Assembly (NCBI RefSeq): GCF_000633455.1
Contig: NZ_AYMG01000025.1
Coordinates: forward strand, 54,969 to 118,968
Source of the DNA: Pedobacter jeongneungensis
Lineage (GTDB): Bacteria > Bacteroidota > Bacteroidia > Sphingobacteriales > Sphingobacteriaceae
Length of the DNA: 64,000 nucleotides
Direction: 5' to 3'
The translations under genes were made by a program, and so were the position numbers. The notes beneath the pieces are model-generated. The model had not been told where the DNA came from. It saw only the letters and a program-made list of their open reading frames with translations, and did not search any database. Below are positions 43,384 to 53,567 of this stretch, in pieces (within the stretch, counting starts at the first letter, position 1; each line of letters opens with the position of its first letter).

Positions 43384-44679
43384 CTATTTACTAATCCAGG
43401 CTTCAGGATTTAAAGCCGCCTGGCCCCTTCTGATCTGGAATTTCAGGATGGCATCATCCCCAGTGTTGGCCACCACACCTATGGCCTGTTTGGTATCTAC
43501 ATCATTACCCACGCTTACACTCACCGATCTTAAGTTCTGGTAAACCGTAAAGTATTCACCATGGTTAATCAATACTACCGTTCTTCCCATAAATACCTGA
43601 ACAGCGGCAACTTTACCAGCAAATACAGCCCTAACCGTTGCGCCATCGCTGGTGGTAATGTCTACCCCATCATTAGTATAGCTCGCCTGATCTACCTTAT
43701 GCAGACCAAATCTTTCGGTAATGGTACCTGTTGCTACCGGCCAAGGTAACCTTCCCCTGTTATTTTCAAAGCCTGCAGATAATCTTGCGGCTTCCGGTGT
43801 GGCTGTTAACAACTCTCCGGTTGATTTTGCCTTCGCAGTTGGTGCGGCTGGGGTAGCAGGAGCAGGTTTATTTTCTGCTTTAGCTTTAGCCGCAGCAATA
43901 CGTGCTTCTTCTGCCGCTTTTCTTCTGGCCTCTTCTGCTGCTTTTCTTCTTGCTTCTTCAATTGCACGCTGAATGGCCGCACTAATGGCCCTATCTATCT
44001 GCGCCTGTTGTTTTTTACGGGTATTGATATCCTGCTTAAATTGCTTTTCATCTTTACTCAACTTATTTAACACTACAGACTGTTCACTTTTGTCTTTACC
44101 TAAACGCTCACGTTCCCTTTCCTGCTCTTTTAACAGGTCGCTTTTTTCGCGGAGTGTTTTATCCAACACTTTGATTTTACCGTTTAGGTCTTGCTGTGTA
44201 TTTTCGATATAACCAGCCTGTTTTTTTCTGTACTGGCTAAACTGTTGTAAATATTTTATCCTTTTATAGGCCTGGTTAAAATCTTTTGAGGCGAAAATAA
44301 ACATCATTTTATCGTACGAGTTCCTGTTCCGCTGTGCAAAACGGATCATGCCTGCGTACTCTTTTTTAAGATCGCCCAACTGACCTTGCAACGTATGTAC
44401 GGTATTTGTGTTCTGAGAGATTTGGTTATCCAGATTTTTAATTTCAGAGTTGATTGTTCCAATTTTATCCTGGCGCAACCTGATCTGGGCGTTTATGGTA
44501 TTAATCTGCTGTAAGGTAAGCTTTTTACCACTGGCAGTTTTATTCAAATTCTTTTGAAGCTGTTCGATTTCACGTTGTATAGCTTCTTTTTTCCTTCTGA
44601 GCTGACTTTCAGTTTGTGCAACCGCCGAAAGGGTTAACACGCTTAAAAAAAGGATAAATAGGAGTTTTTGTAGCTTCAT
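43384..44679 (-). CDS. EnvC-like murein hydrolase activator (degenerate LytM/M23 domain)
   Basis: Secreted coiled-coil protein of 431 residues with signal peptide to about residue 22. A long coiled coil spans about 25-265 and runs into Ala/Glu/Arg-rich EEARRKAA repeats, then a Pro/Ala linker. The C-terminal LytM domain (about 310-430) lacks the usual metal ligands: Asn replaces His in the NDGVDI motif and Lys replaces the last His in the KFQIR strand. EnvC proteins with such losses do not cut peptidoglycan but switch on amidases at division, which fits here. A TACTTTTG box lies at 44685-44692. Confidence 0.88.
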   Translation of the reverse strand: MKLQKLLFILFLSVLTLSAVAQTESQLRRKKEAIQREIEQLQKNLNKTASGKKLTLQQINTINAQIRLRQDKIGTINSEIKNLDNQISQNTNTVHTLQGQLGDLKKEYAGMIRFAQRNRNSYDKMMFIFASKDFNQAYKRIKYLQQFSQYRKKQAGYIENTQQDLNGKIKVLDKTLREKSDLLKEQERERERLGKDKSEQSVVLNKLSKDEKQFKQDINTRKKQQAQIDRAISAAIQRAIEEARRKAAEEARRKAAEEARIAAAKAKAENKPAPATPAAPTAKAKSTGELLTATPEAARLSAGFENNRGRLPWPVATGTITERFGLHKVDQASYTNDGVDITTSDGATVRAVFAGKVAAVQVFMGRTVVLINHGEYFTVYQNLRSVSVSVGNDVDTKQAIGVVANTGDDAILKFQIRRGQAALNPEAWISK

Positions 44680-44866
44680 TAAGCCAAAAGTATAAAAATT
44701 TTATAGTAAAAAGTATTAAAATCGAGATACTAAAGTCATAATCACTTATTACAGAACTGTCTTCACCTAATCTTCATATAATACAAAGATTGCCAAAGTG
44801 ACCATACTGAAGCAGTAGATACCTTTGGCAAGCCAATTATAGATATTAAGTTATTAAGTGCTAAGC

Positions 44867-45658
44867 TTATTTCACAACCGCAAACCTCTTTGGTACAGTA
44901 AACGGAAAATCGACCGGAACATTGCCATCAATTTTTACAAATTGCAAGTCGATGTTTATCTTTTTGGCTTTAGACAGTGTATTGATCTGTAAAGCACTTG
45001 GAAATAAAGATTCATTTAGTTTTTGGTAATCAGTATAGGTCACTTTCAACGCCTGACCATTTTTAACATCATTCAAATTGGTTTCAGCGACCTTGAACAA
45101 AGTATTAAAAAGCAATTTATAATCCAGTTCTGCTTTACTGCCCGAAACTACCCAAACACCATTTTCTTGTTTAACATCTGATTTTTCTGTTAAAAATTCG
45201 CCCATGGCATTACCGGTTAAAATGGCCTGCAAAGTATTAAAGTTAACCTGTTTATTGGTGAAATTGTAAACATAGCTGAAAGGCTTTTTTAGGTATTCAC
45301 TTTTCATTCTGTTCATGATTTTAATGCTATCAGGTGTAATCAAAGCCCTGGCAACCTCAGCCATTCCACCCAAAGCAGTAATGCTTACCCAAATGGTTTC
45401 CTTGTCTTTCATTTTGAAATTCATGGTTACATCGTTGGCATCGCCACCAATATCTAAAGTTGCTTTGGCTTTTAAAGAAAGGGTATTAAATTTAAGTTGT
45501 TTACTATTTAACAGCGTTAGGGTTTCAGCTTTAGAATTGTCGGTTTTAGTTTCCATTTTAGTAGGAGGAGCCACCACAATTTCTTTTTTAGGCTTACATG
45601 CCGAAACAAAAACTACCGCTCCCAAAAGGAACACGCTATTTAAAATACTTCTTTTCAT
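44867..45658 (-). CDS. DUF4292-type lipoprotein
   Basis: Lipoprotein of 263 residues with lipobox ending VSAC at Cys21. The mature part has the curved-sheet look of the LolA/LolB and DUF4292 superfamily: repeated long amphipathic strands (FKMKDKETIWVSI, VWVVSGSKAELDYKLLFN, LKVTYTDYQKL). DUF4292 lipoproteins are widespread in Bacteroidota beside TPR and M23 genes. They may carry lipids or lipoproteins; this is inference from fold. Its start overlaps the TPR gene's stop by 23 bases, so the two are coupled. Confidence 0.85.
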   Translation of the reverse strand: MKRSILNSVFLLGAVVFVSACKPKKEIVVAPPTKMETKTDNSKAETLTLLNSKQLKFNTLSLKAKATLDIGGDANDVTMNFKMKDKETIWVSITALGGMAEVARALITPDSIKIMNRMKSEYLKKPFSYVYNFTNKQVNFNTLQAILTGNAMGEFLTEKSDVKQENGVWVVSGSKAELDYKLLFNTLFKVAETNLNDVKNGQALKVTYTDYQKLNESLFPSALQINTLSKAKKINIDLQFVKIDGNVPVDFPFTVPKRFAVVK

Positions 45659-47333
45659 TTATCTTTTTAATTAAAACTTCTGATCCGTTTCCGGCTTCTT
45701 TTGCTTTTTGCCATTGGATAACCGCCTCTTCCTTTTCACCTTTCATAAAAAGTATATCTCCATAGCGCTCCAAGTAAACACCATTTTTATTGCTATTGTT
45801 TTGCAATGCCTTTTCTATCCATGTTTTTGCCAGATCGTATTTTTGCTGTTTAAATAGTATAAAAGCATAAGTATCGATAACAGAAGGGTTGTTTGGCATT
45901 CCATTGGCCGCTGTTTCTGCATATTTTGCGGCTTTTGCTAAATCATCATTCTTTAACGCTAAATAATAGGCATAATTATTCATGATGAGGTAATTATCGG
46001 GCTCTAATGAAATGGCTTTTTCGAAAGCCGTTTTTGCTGCTGAAAAATTATTCTGATTGATGTATATATCACCCTGAAGGGCATAAATCTGTGCCTGTAA
46101 GCTCTTATTCTCTACGTCTAATTGTAGCGAAGTTTTTAAATTGCCGAGTGCAGGCTCGTATTTACCCGTTTTATACTGGGCGTAAGCCACATAATAGTAT
46201 AAACTGGCTTGATTCGGATAAATGGTTAGCGCTTCATCACCCACTTTTACAGCTTCACCATAATGGCCCAGTAACGTTTGGATATTGATAACCTGCTCCC
46301 AAACCACATAAACCTGTTCGTTGAGTTTTAATGCTGCCTGGTATTCCGCTAAGGCTTCTTTTAGGTTATTCTGCTGATAAAGTACATCGCCGTAAAGCGC
46401 TAAAGCTTTGGCATCGCCCGGATTTTTTTCAGCAACCAATTTACTCAATTCGGTTACATTTTTGGCCACAATGGGCTGGTTCAGTTTCGGGAATAGGGCT
46501 GCTATGATTTTAACTTTTTCACTCAGAGGCATTTCGGCACTCTCAAAAGCAAGCTTTAATGAAGCAAAAGCTGTTTCATCGTTCTTCTGCCTGCGGTAAA
46601 TATCTGCGAGTGCAAGATTGACCTCAAAGTTATTGGGTTCTAATTGTTGCGCTTTAACCAGCACCTTTAATGCTTCAGGATCATTTCCTTTTTGCAAAAG
46701 CAAACCAGCAGCATATAAATAATTTTTTACGTCGGCCTGGTTGCCCTCCAATAATTTAACAATATCACTTTCGGTGGCACTTCCATTTGCCTGAAAGCGT
46801 TTTCTGGCATTTGTCAGATCTCTTGAATCGCCAAATTTAACCTGGATTTCATCATAAGTTTTTTTAGCAGCATCTAACTGATTGGCTAAAAACTGGGCAT
46901 TGGCCTTATCAAAATAATAGGCATCATTTTCGGGATCAATGCGGATGAGCTGATTAAATACATCAATCAGTTCGGGCATTTTATTGGTGCGTTTATACAC
47001 TTCGCCAAGCAAACGCCAATACCATAAATTGTCGGCATTTAACTTAATAGCCTGTTTTATATTCTGTTCAGCCTCGCTAAGTTTATCTAAACGGAGATTA
47101 GCATTTGCCAGTTCGAAATAGGCGGCATGGTTATTCGGATCTAAACCGACGATTTTATTAAAATTGGTCGAGGCAACAACATAATTTTCGGACATTTTCT
47201 CTCGAAGACCAGCAAAAAACAACTGCTTTACCATATTGCTGTCGCGGTTGGTAGCTGGCGTAACCGCTCCTTGCCCAAAAGCCTGGAAGCTCAAAAAAGC
47301 AGCCCCGATAAGAAAATATATTTTGTACTTCAT
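45636..47333 (-). CDS. Secreted tetratricopeptide-repeat protein
   Basis: Protein of 565 residues built almost wholly of TPR helices (I count roughly 12-14 repeats from about residue 30 to 560). I place the start at the ATG at 47333, which opens a clean signal peptide (KYKIYFLIGAAFLSFQAFGQ). An ATG three codons upstream is possible. TPR solenoids act as scaffolds for protein complexes; here the product is probably periplasmic. It sits between dut and the DUF4292 lipoprotein gene and overlaps the latter. The dut-TPR-DUF4292-M23 order recurs in Bacteroidota, implying a shared envelope task. Confidence 0.88.
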   Translation of the reverse strand: MKYKIYFLIGAAFLSFQAFGQGAVTPATNRDSNMVKQLFFAGLREKMSENYVVASTNFNKIVGLDPNNHAAYFELANANLRLDKLSEAEQNIKQAIKLNADNLWYWRLLGEVYKRTNKMPELIDVFNQLIRIDPENDAYYFDKANAQFLANQLDAAKKTYDEIQVKFGDSRDLTNARKRFQANGSATESDIVKLLEGNQADVKNYLYAAGLLLQKGNDPEALKVLVKAQQLEPNNFEVNLALADIYRRQKNDETAFASLKLAFESAEMPLSEKVKIIAALFPKLNQPIVAKNVTELSKLVAEKNPGDAKALALYGDVLYQQNNLKEALAEYQAALKLNEQVYVVWEQVINIQTLLGHYGEAVKVGDEALTIYPNQASLYYYVAYAQYKTGKYEPALGNLKTSLQLDVENKSLQAQIYALQGDIYINQNNFSAAKTAFEKAISLEPDNYLIMNNYAYYLALKNDDLAKAAKYAETAANGMPNNPSVIDTYAFILFKQQKYDLAKTWIEKALQNNSNKNGVYLERYGDILFMKGEKEEAVIQWQKAKEAGNGSEVLIKKINEKKYFK

Positions 47334-47377
47334 ATCATCCAAAAATTAACTCCAAATTGAAAACTGCCAACTCCTAA

Positions 47378-47809
47378 TTATTTTCCCGTATGTCCGTAAC
47401 CACCTTCGCCACGTGCAGTTTCGCCAAGTTCGGTAACCGGTTGCCAGTTTACGGTTTCATGTTTGGCCACTACCATTTGGGCAATCCTGTCGCCATTAAC
47501 GATCTTAAAATCTGTATCTGATAAATTTACCAATAAAACTTTTATTTCACCACGGTAATCGGCATCAATTGTTCCAGGTGAGTTTACAATGCTGATACCA
47601 TGCTTATAAGCCAGGCCACTTCTTGGTCTGATTTGCGCTTCATATCCAGTTGGCAGTTCGATAAACAGACCTGTTGGCACCAATAATCTTTGCAAAGGTT
47701 TTAATATTATTTCTTCGGTTATTGCAGCCCGCAAATCCATACCAGCCGCATGTGCAGTTTCATATTGTGGAAGCGGGTGTTCGGATGTATTGATAATTTT
47801 TATTTCCAT
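47378..47809 (-). CDS. dut: dUTP diphosphatase
   Basis: Hydrolyses dUTP to dUMP and pyrophosphate, keeping uracil out of DNA and feeding thymidylate synthesis. The 143 residues hold the five trimeric-dUTPase motifs in order: AGMDLRA, RPRSGLAYKHGI, PGTIDADYRGE, GDRIAQMV and the C-terminal RGEGGYGHTG arm. The last motif has His where Ser is usual. It lies 56 bases after the flippase gene and 44 ahead of the TPR gene. Confidence 0.96.
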   Translation of the reverse strand: MEIKIINTSEHPLPQYETAHAAGMDLRAAITEEIILKPLQRLLVPTGLFIELPTGYEAQIRPRSGLAYKHGISIVNSPGTIDADYRGEIKVLLVNLSDTDFKIVNGDRIAQMVVAKHETVNWQPVTELGETARGEGGYGHTGK

Positions 47810-47865
47810 TTTTTATAAGATGTGAGATTGGAGATACTAGATTTGAGATAATTAATCCTCCTGAT

Positions 47866-49344
47866 TTACTTCTTTAACATTTTCGCCACATTATTCTTTT
47901 CAAAATAGAAAATACCAAGGAGAAATAGCACTAAAATGCCATTGCCGATGTAAATATTGCGTTTAAAAACCCAAAAAGATAAGTACACCATCACAATAGA
48001 AACCAATATATACGCACTCATTGCTTTAAGTTTATAGGGGATGGGGTAATGCTTTTGTCCCAGTAAATAAGAAATAACCATGATTATGAAATAGGCAAAC
48101 ATCGACACCCATGCCGAACCCATATAACTAAATTTAGGAATAAGGATAATGTTCATGATGATGGTAAAAACGGCCCCCACCAAAGAAATATACAAGCCGT
48201 ACCTGGTTTGATCGGACAAGCGGTACCATACCGATAAATTCATATAAATACCTAAACAAACATAACCGAACAATAAAAATGGAACTGCGTTGAGCCCCAC
48301 CCAATACCTCGAATTGATAAAATATTTAATGATTTCGATATTGGCTGTTAAGCCTACAAAAAGGATGGATAAAGCAAGCACAAAGTAATACAGAATATTG
48401 GCGTAGGTTTGCTTTGCATTTGCATTTTTAGCATGACTAAAGAAAAACGGTTCTGCACCTAATCTAAAAGCTGTATTAAAAATACTAATGAAGATGGCCA
48501 ATTTGCACACGGCTCCATAAATACCTACATCATGGTTGGCAATGCTTTCAGGCAGGTATTTCCCCAATAAAATTTTGTCTAAATTTTCATTAATAATGAA
48601 CGATAAATTAGCCACTAAAACCGGCCAGCTATAGCCCAGCATATTGTTGAATAAGCTCTTGTTAAACTTAAACTGGATTTCTAAAAACTGCGGAATAAGC
48701 ATGAGCAAAGTAACCACGCTTGCTATTAAGTTGGCTACAAATACATAACCTACCCAACGGCCTTTGTACCATGAAGTGAACCAGCCGCTCAATATATCAT
48801 GTTTGATGAGGAATGGGATCACGTAAATGAAAACCAGGTTTAAGCCTACAAAAGTGCCTATGTTAAGAAACTTGATTAAGCTATATTTAAATGGTTTTCC
48901 ATCGGCCCTTAATTTGGCGAATGGAATTACACTGATGGCATCCACAAATAAAATCCACGCGAAATAATGGACATAAGATTTTTGATCGGCCAATTCGGCG
49001 ATGTTTCCATCTAAAGTATATCTGGCTAAATAATCGGAAAAAATTAATGCGGTGATTAAAAACAGGGTTGATATAAAAGCGATTACCAAAAAGCTATTGT
49101 TATAAACTTCCTGCTTTTTATCTTCATGTTTATTTAAATACCTGAAAAAGGTGGTTTCCATCCCAAATGCCAATATTGGATTGATGATGGATACATAACT
49201 GAACATTTTGGTAAAAACACCATAAACGCCAGGGGCGAAAACACCCGTGTAAACAGGCGTTAAAATAAAATTGAACAACCGCGAAAAAATGGTACTGATA
49301 CCATAAATCATGGTCTGCCCAAGAAACTTTTTATATACAGACAT
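47866..49344 (-). CDS. Polysaccharide flippase (Wzx/MOP family)
   Basis: Inner-membrane protein of 492 residues with about 14 hydrophobic helices, the layout of the MOP exporter family that flips lipid-linked sugars. The opening matches Wzx-type proteins (TMIYGISTIFSRLFNFILTP). It would move O-antigen, capsule or teichoic-like repeat units across the membrane. No glycosyltransferases are adjacent, so it belongs to the conserved flippase-dut-TPR neighbourhood rather than to a sugar locus. The exact substrate is unknown. Confidence 0.88.
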   Translation of the reverse strand: MSVYKKFLGQTMIYGISTIFSRLFNFILTPVYTGVFAPGVYGVFTKMFSYVSIINPILAFGMETTFFRYLNKHEDKKQEVYNNSFLVIAFISTLFLITALIFSDYLARYTLDGNIAELADQKSYVHYFAWILFVDAISVIPFAKLRADGKPFKYSLIKFLNIGTFVGLNLVFIYVIPFLIKHDILSGWFTSWYKGRWVGYVFVANLIASVVTLLMLIPQFLEIQFKFNKSLFNNMLGYSWPVLVANLSFIINENLDKILLGKYLPESIANHDVGIYGAVCKLAIFISIFNTAFRLGAEPFFFSHAKNANAKQTYANILYYFVLALSILFVGLTANIEIIKYFINSRYWVGLNAVPFLLFGYVCLGIYMNLSVWYRLSDQTRYGLYISLVGAVFTIIMNIILIPKFSYMGSAWVSMFAYFIIMVISYLLGQKHYPIPYKLKAMSAYILVSIVMVYLSFWVFKRNIYIGNGILVLFLLGIFYFEKNNVAKMLKK

Positions 49345-49423
49345 TTAATATTGAGATTTGAATATTGCGTATTGAGATAAGCCCCATTACCGGAACAATA
49401 TAGCAATCCAACAATTCAGCAAT

Positions 49424-49729
49424 TTATTTCCTTAAGACTTCAAAATTACGATAGTTTTTTACTTCGCCATCGCTTACTGTTACATTTTCTACACGCGAGC
49501 GGTCGGGACCTTCGTGACACCAGTTTACGAATTCTTCGAGGAAAATTTCTTCGCCTTCTGCTTCGATGTAAACCGACCCGTCTTTTTCGTTCCTTACAAA
49601 ACCATTCACCATCATTTGGTTGGCAATAATTTTTGTGGTTTCCCTAAACCCAACGCCCTGCACTTTACCAGTTATAATTATATTAAGATGCTTTACCCCT
49701 TCAGAAGATTTTATATTTTTTTCGCTCAT
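49424..49729 (-). CDS. Acylphosphatase
   Basis: Small alpha/beta enzyme hydrolysing carboxyl-phosphate bonds such as acetyl phosphate. The 101 residues show the catalytic loop GKVQGVGFR (Arg at its end binds phosphate) and GFVRNEKDGSVYIEAEG with the catalytic Asn. A polar N-terminal extension of about 15 residues precedes the fold. A TAACTTTG minus-7 box on this strand lies at 49747-49754, giving a leader of about 13 bases. Confidence 0.93.
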   Translation of the reverse strand: MSEKNIKSSEGVKHLNIIITGKVQGVGFRETTKIIANQMMVNGFVRNEKDGSVYIEAEGEEIFLEEFVNWCHEGPDRSRVENVTVSDGEVKNYRNFEVLRK

Positions 49730-49838
49730 ACTAAATTTTAACGTTGCAAAGTTAGTAAACCAATTGTGTATCCTTATGTTCGGATGTTGTAAAGTTGAAA
49801 TGTTGTAAAGTTAATGACCTGGTAATATAAAATGTTGT

Positions 49839-50795
49839 TTATAAATCTAATTCCCCAGATATGTACTTAAATCTTTGTAATTCGGATTTAAATTCAGACC
49901 AAATTTCGTCAAGAATGGTTCTTGCAGGTTTAATTTTTTTGAGCATCGCAGAAACCTGACCAATTTCGAGTTCACCATTTTCCATATCGCCTTCAAACAT
50001 CCCCAATTTTGCCCTGGCCCTGCCTAAAAGTTCCATTAAACGGCTTCTATCTGCTCCTTCTGCCTCAGCTATTGAAACGGCATCAGCAAATTCATTTTTC
50101 AATAACCTTACCGGAACCAGCTTTTTCATAGTCAGTTTGGTATCACCTTCAGTGGCCGAAATAATTTTATTTTTAAAAGCAGGGTGAGCAGATGATTCTT
50201 CGGCAACCGCAAAAGCAGAACCTACCTGAACGGCATCTGCACCTAAAGCAAAGGCAGCCAACATGGCTTTTCCACTCCCAATACCACCAGCTGCAATAAC
50301 CGGAATTTTTACAGCCTCTTTTATCATAGGGATTAAACACATTGTAGTGGTTTCTTCCCTACCATTATGACCGCCAGCTTCAAAACCTTCGGCAACAATG
50401 GCATCTACCCCAGCTTCCTGTGCTTTTAAGGCAAATTTTGTATTTGCAATCACATGAACTACAATGATGCCTTTTTCCTTTAAAATGCTTGTCCATGTTG
50501 CAGGATTGCCAGCCGAAGAAAAAACAATCTTTACTCCTTCTTCTATTACTACATCAATAATTTCCTGAATGTTAGGATAGAGCAATGGAATATTAACTCC
50601 AAAAGATTTATCGGTAGCTAATTTACATTTTTGGATGTGCGTTCTTAAAACCTCCGGGTACATAGAGCCTGCGCCAATAATACCCAAACCGCCTGCGTTG
50701 GAAACTGCCGAAGCCAATTCCCAACCACTGCACCAAACCATTCCGGCCTGAATGATGGGATATTCTATATTAAATAATTTGCAGATTGGGTTCAT
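49839..50795 (-). CDS. Nitronate monooxygenase family FMN protein
   Basis: TIM-barrel FMN enzyme of 318 residues in the 2-nitropropane dioxygenase/nitronate monooxygenase family, related to FabK. Visible features are the opening EYPIIQAGMVW, FGVNIPLL, VEAGVDAIVAEGFEAGGHNG with the FMN-site Gly/His, PVIAAGGIGSG and DAVQVGSAFA. Members oxidise alkyl nitronates or act as enoyl reductases; the substrate here is uncertain. It begins 2 bases after the stop of the dehydrogenase gene, so the two are one operon. Confidence 0.86.
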   Translation of the reverse strand: MNPICKLFNIEYPIIQAGMVWCSGWELASAVSNAGGLGIIGAGSMYPEVLRTHIQKCKLATDKSFGVNIPLLYPNIQEIIDVVIEEGVKIVFSSAGNPATWTSILKEKGIIVVHVIANTKFALKAQEAGVDAIVAEGFEAGGHNGREETTTMCLIPMIKEAVKIPVIAAGGIGSGKAMLAAFALGADAVQVGSAFAVAEESSAHPAFKNKIISATEGDTKLTMKKLVPVRLLKNEFADAVSIAEAEGADRSRLMELLGRARAKLGMFEGDMENGELEIGQVSAMLKKIKPARTILDEIWSEFKSELQRFKYISGELDL

Positions 50796-50797
50796 TC

Positions 50798-51760
50798 TTA
50801 AAGTATTTCGGGGTTAGCAATATTTGTTGGCTTTCCGTTAATATAATTGATGATATTTTCGAACGCTTTACTAAAATACAGTTCATAACTATTTTTCTCT
50901 ACATAGCCAAGGTGTGGTGTACAAACCACATTTGGCATATTTAGGAGCTCAAAACCGGTATCGTAAACGGGTTCGCTTTCATAAACATCTAAACCGGCAA
51001 ACCCTGGCCTACCTGCTTTTAAAGCTTTAATAAGGCTTCCCTTTTCTATAAGTTCTGCACGGGAAGTATTGATCAGCACCGACGAAGTTTTCATTAAACT
51101 TAAATCTTCCTCTTTTACAATACCAGTGGTATCTTTGTTTAAGCGTAGATGAAGCGAAACAACATCGGCAGTTTTAAAAAAATCAGTTTTACTTTCGGCT
51201 GCTTCATATCCATCATTTATAGCGTTCAATCTGGATTGCTCACTTCCCCATACCAAAACCTTTGCACCAAAAGCTTTTGCATAACCTGCAATCATTTTAC
51301 CGATTTTTCCATAACCCCAAATCCCTATGATTTTTCCATTCACACTTTCGCCGATATTCACCTGCCAATTGCCTTTTTTCATTCCTTCAATAGCATTGGG
51401 AATCTGCCTTAAAACATTCATTAGTAAAATCCATGTTAATTCGGCAGGAGCTACAGGTGAACCAACCCCCTCGGCAACAGCTACTTTGTATTGAGAACAT
51501 GCATTTAAATCTAAATGATTGGATATTTTCCCGGTCTGGCTAATCAATTTTAAATTGGGCAATCGGGAAAGTAAGTCACCTGTAATGACAGTCCTTTCTC
51601 TGATCAGAACCAACGCTTCCACATCTTTTATTTTTTCGGCCAAAGCATTAGCGTCTTTCTCGGTTTTGTTAAGAATAACAACTTCCTGCTGCTGTAATAA
51701 ATCAAAACATGCAAGTTTTCTAACTGCATCCTGATAATCATCCAATATGGCTATTTTCAT
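50798..51760 (-). CDS. D-2-hydroxyacid dehydrogenase family protein
   Basis: NAD-dependent oxidoreductase of 320 residues. The catalytic and NAD-binding halves are clear: the GIWGYGKIGKMIAGYAKAFG Rossmann loop near 146-165, VVSLHLRLNKDT, INTSRAELIEK with the active-site Arg, and CTPHLGYVE with the catalytic His near 281-289. The Glu of the relay is seen in DVYESEP. Substrate may be a 2-keto acid or 3-phosphoglycerate. It lies in the amidohydrolase-dehydrogenase-FMN enzyme operon, separated by 12 and 2 bases. Confidence 0.9.
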   Translation of the reverse strand: MKIAILDDYQDAVRKLACFDLLQQQEVVILNKTEKDANALAEKIKDVEALVLIRERTVITGDLLSRLPNLKLISQTGKISNHLDLNACSQYKVAVAEGVGSPVAPAELTWILLMNVLRQIPNAIEGMKKGNWQVNIGESVNGKIIGIWGYGKIGKMIAGYAKAFGAKVLVWGSEQSRLNAINDGYEAAESKTDFFKTADVVSLHLRLNKDTTGIVKEEDLSLMKTSSVLINTSRAELIEKGSLIKALKAGRPGFAGLDVYESEPVYDTGFELLNMPNVVCTPHLGYVEKNSYELYFSKAFENIINYINGKPTNIANPEIL

Positions 51761-51772
51761 CTTTTTTTAGCA

Positions 51773-52939
51773 TTAGATCAGTTTTCTAACCTGATCACTT
51801 TCAATTATAAAACCAGCTGACAGCTGGATCAGATTCAATCCCGGTTTTTTGCCAGCTTCTATTGTTCCGAATTGTTGATCAAGCGCTAAAAATTCAGCTC
51901 CATTGATTGTTGCCCAACGCAATAGTGCTTCAAAGCCTGCTTTTTTGTGATTCTGCAAGGTGATCATTTCCGACAGGATATTAAGCTGATGGTTACTTGC
52001 CAAACTATCGGTACCCAAGGTGATTTTCACTTTTTCATTTATCAGGAGATTAACATCTGGCAAAGTGTTTTCGATATACAAATTAGCTTGCGGGCAGAGG
52101 CACCAATATAAATGACTATTGTGTTCCTTTGCAAACAGAACATCAGCTCTATCTGAAACCGTGTTATGCACCAGCAAAGTTTTTTGCTCCTTAATATAAG
52201 GTAGCCAGGTTTGTAATGAAGTTTTGTTTGTAGGCTCAAAGAAAGAGATATCCATACCTAAAAATTTGTACAGATCTAAAAACCCACCTGTTTTATTTTC
52301 GAAAAAAGCATTTTCATTATCCGTTTCCTGATTATGCACACTGATAAAAGTATTGGTTTTTTCGGCTTCTTCCCTGATTAATTCAAATAATTCGGGAGAT
52401 ACAGTATAGGGTGCATGTGGAACGATAGATGCTGACAGTGGTTCAAAATCTTGTTTGATACCTTTAACATGATCCATGATGGCATCAGCACGTTCAGGGT
52501 TAAAGCCTAATGCTTCTATAAAGGTGTGGTAATGAATCTGGCTTTTTTCTTTTACTGCTTTGGAAGAAACCTGGTTAGAAATATCGCCAACAGCCACAAT
52601 ACCATTTTCGAACATCTTCTGGTCGGCATTATGCATGGCTTCCATAATCTGCTCTGCGTTAGCCTGTCTGTTTGCAATAATGCTCCGCACAAATTCGACC
52701 AATCCGGTACGCTCAGGGATTTGCCCCAGCATGTGCGAAAGTTCTAAATGGCAATGTGTATTGATAAAACCCGGAACAATTGCTCCTCTATATTTTGTGA
52801 TCTCCAGACCAAGCCTTATGATCTCTTCTTCAGTTAAGATTTCTATAATTTCGCCATCGGGATTTGCGGCAACAGCCCCGTTTTTAACCGGAGCAGAAGC
52901 AACAGGAAAAATCCAATCGGCTGAAAAGTATTTTAGCAT
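51773..52939 (-). CDS. Amidohydrolase (SsnA/aminodeoxyfutalosine deaminase-like)
   Basis: Metal-dependent hydrolase of 388 residues. The metal ligands are visible: NTHCHLEL near residues 59-66, HAPYTVS, VHNQETD, a mid-barrel His in LLVHNT and LGTDSLASNHQ. It resembles the chlorohydrolase and deaminase branch (SsnA, MtaD, MqnF-type aminofutalosine deaminases). The last would place it in menaquinone synthesis, but nothing in the operon confirms this. It leads the three-gene operon. Confidence 0.85.
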   Translation of the reverse strand: MLKYFSADWIFPVASAPVKNGAVAANPDGEIIEILTEEEIIRLGLEITKYRGAIVPGFINTHCHLELSHMLGQIPERTGLVEFVRSIIANRQANAEQIMEAMHNADQKMFENGIVAVGDISNQVSSKAVKEKSQIHYHTFIEALGFNPERADAIMDHVKGIKQDFEPLSASIVPHAPYTVSPELFELIREEAEKTNTFISVHNQETDNENAFFENKTGGFLDLYKFLGMDISFFEPTNKTSLQTWLPYIKEQKTLLVHNTVSDRADVLFAKEHNSHLYWCLCPQANLYIENTLPDVNLLINEKVKITLGTDSLASNHQLNILSEMITLQNHKKAGFEALLRWATINGAEFLALDQQFGTIEAGKKPGLNLIQLSAGFIIESDQVRKLI

Positions 52940-53059
52940 GATGCAAATTAGCGCAATATGGGCAGCAAAAAAAATATTTTTCGGTACTTAGCTTATTTTG
53001 ATGATGAAATGATTTTATGATTTTTCCTAAAGAAATTAGAAAACCGGGAAAGAAAAAAG

Positions 53060-53132
<73 letters not shown>

Positions 53133-53567
53133 TTTTAATCGGGCTGCAATGATAGAAAAAAATCTTCTTTTTTCAAAAATTGAGATTTATTTTTTTGTGC
53201 TGTCTCATATTTCTATCTGATAATCAGAAGTTCTCAAACATCACTATTTCAAAATTACACTTAAATCTGATCCCCCTGATGTTACGGTTACCTCTAAAGG
53301 CATGATCATATGCTGAAATCTTTGCTTTTTGCATTACAATTCCCGGTTAAGTTGGGCATGACGATGTTTCTCTTCTATAAGTATGCAACAAATAACTGCA
53401 AAACTTGTAGTCATTCGCCACAAAGTGTAGAGAAACTCCACAACATTAAAACCTTGGCACAATAACAATTAACTGTAAATCAATTATTTAAATAAAAAAA
53501 TTGGTTTGGCATCATTATGAAACATTAGCAAGTATTGTTACACAAATTAAATTTTAAAATATATACC
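53133..53567. other. Gene-free stretch before the triplicated secreted genes
   Basis: About 435 bases of AT-rich sequence. A TTTG at 53505-53508 and a loose TATTGTTA at 53533-53540 are too far apart for a confident promoter. A fragment of the GGGCATGACGATG repeat type lies near 53353. No gene. Confidence 0.5.
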
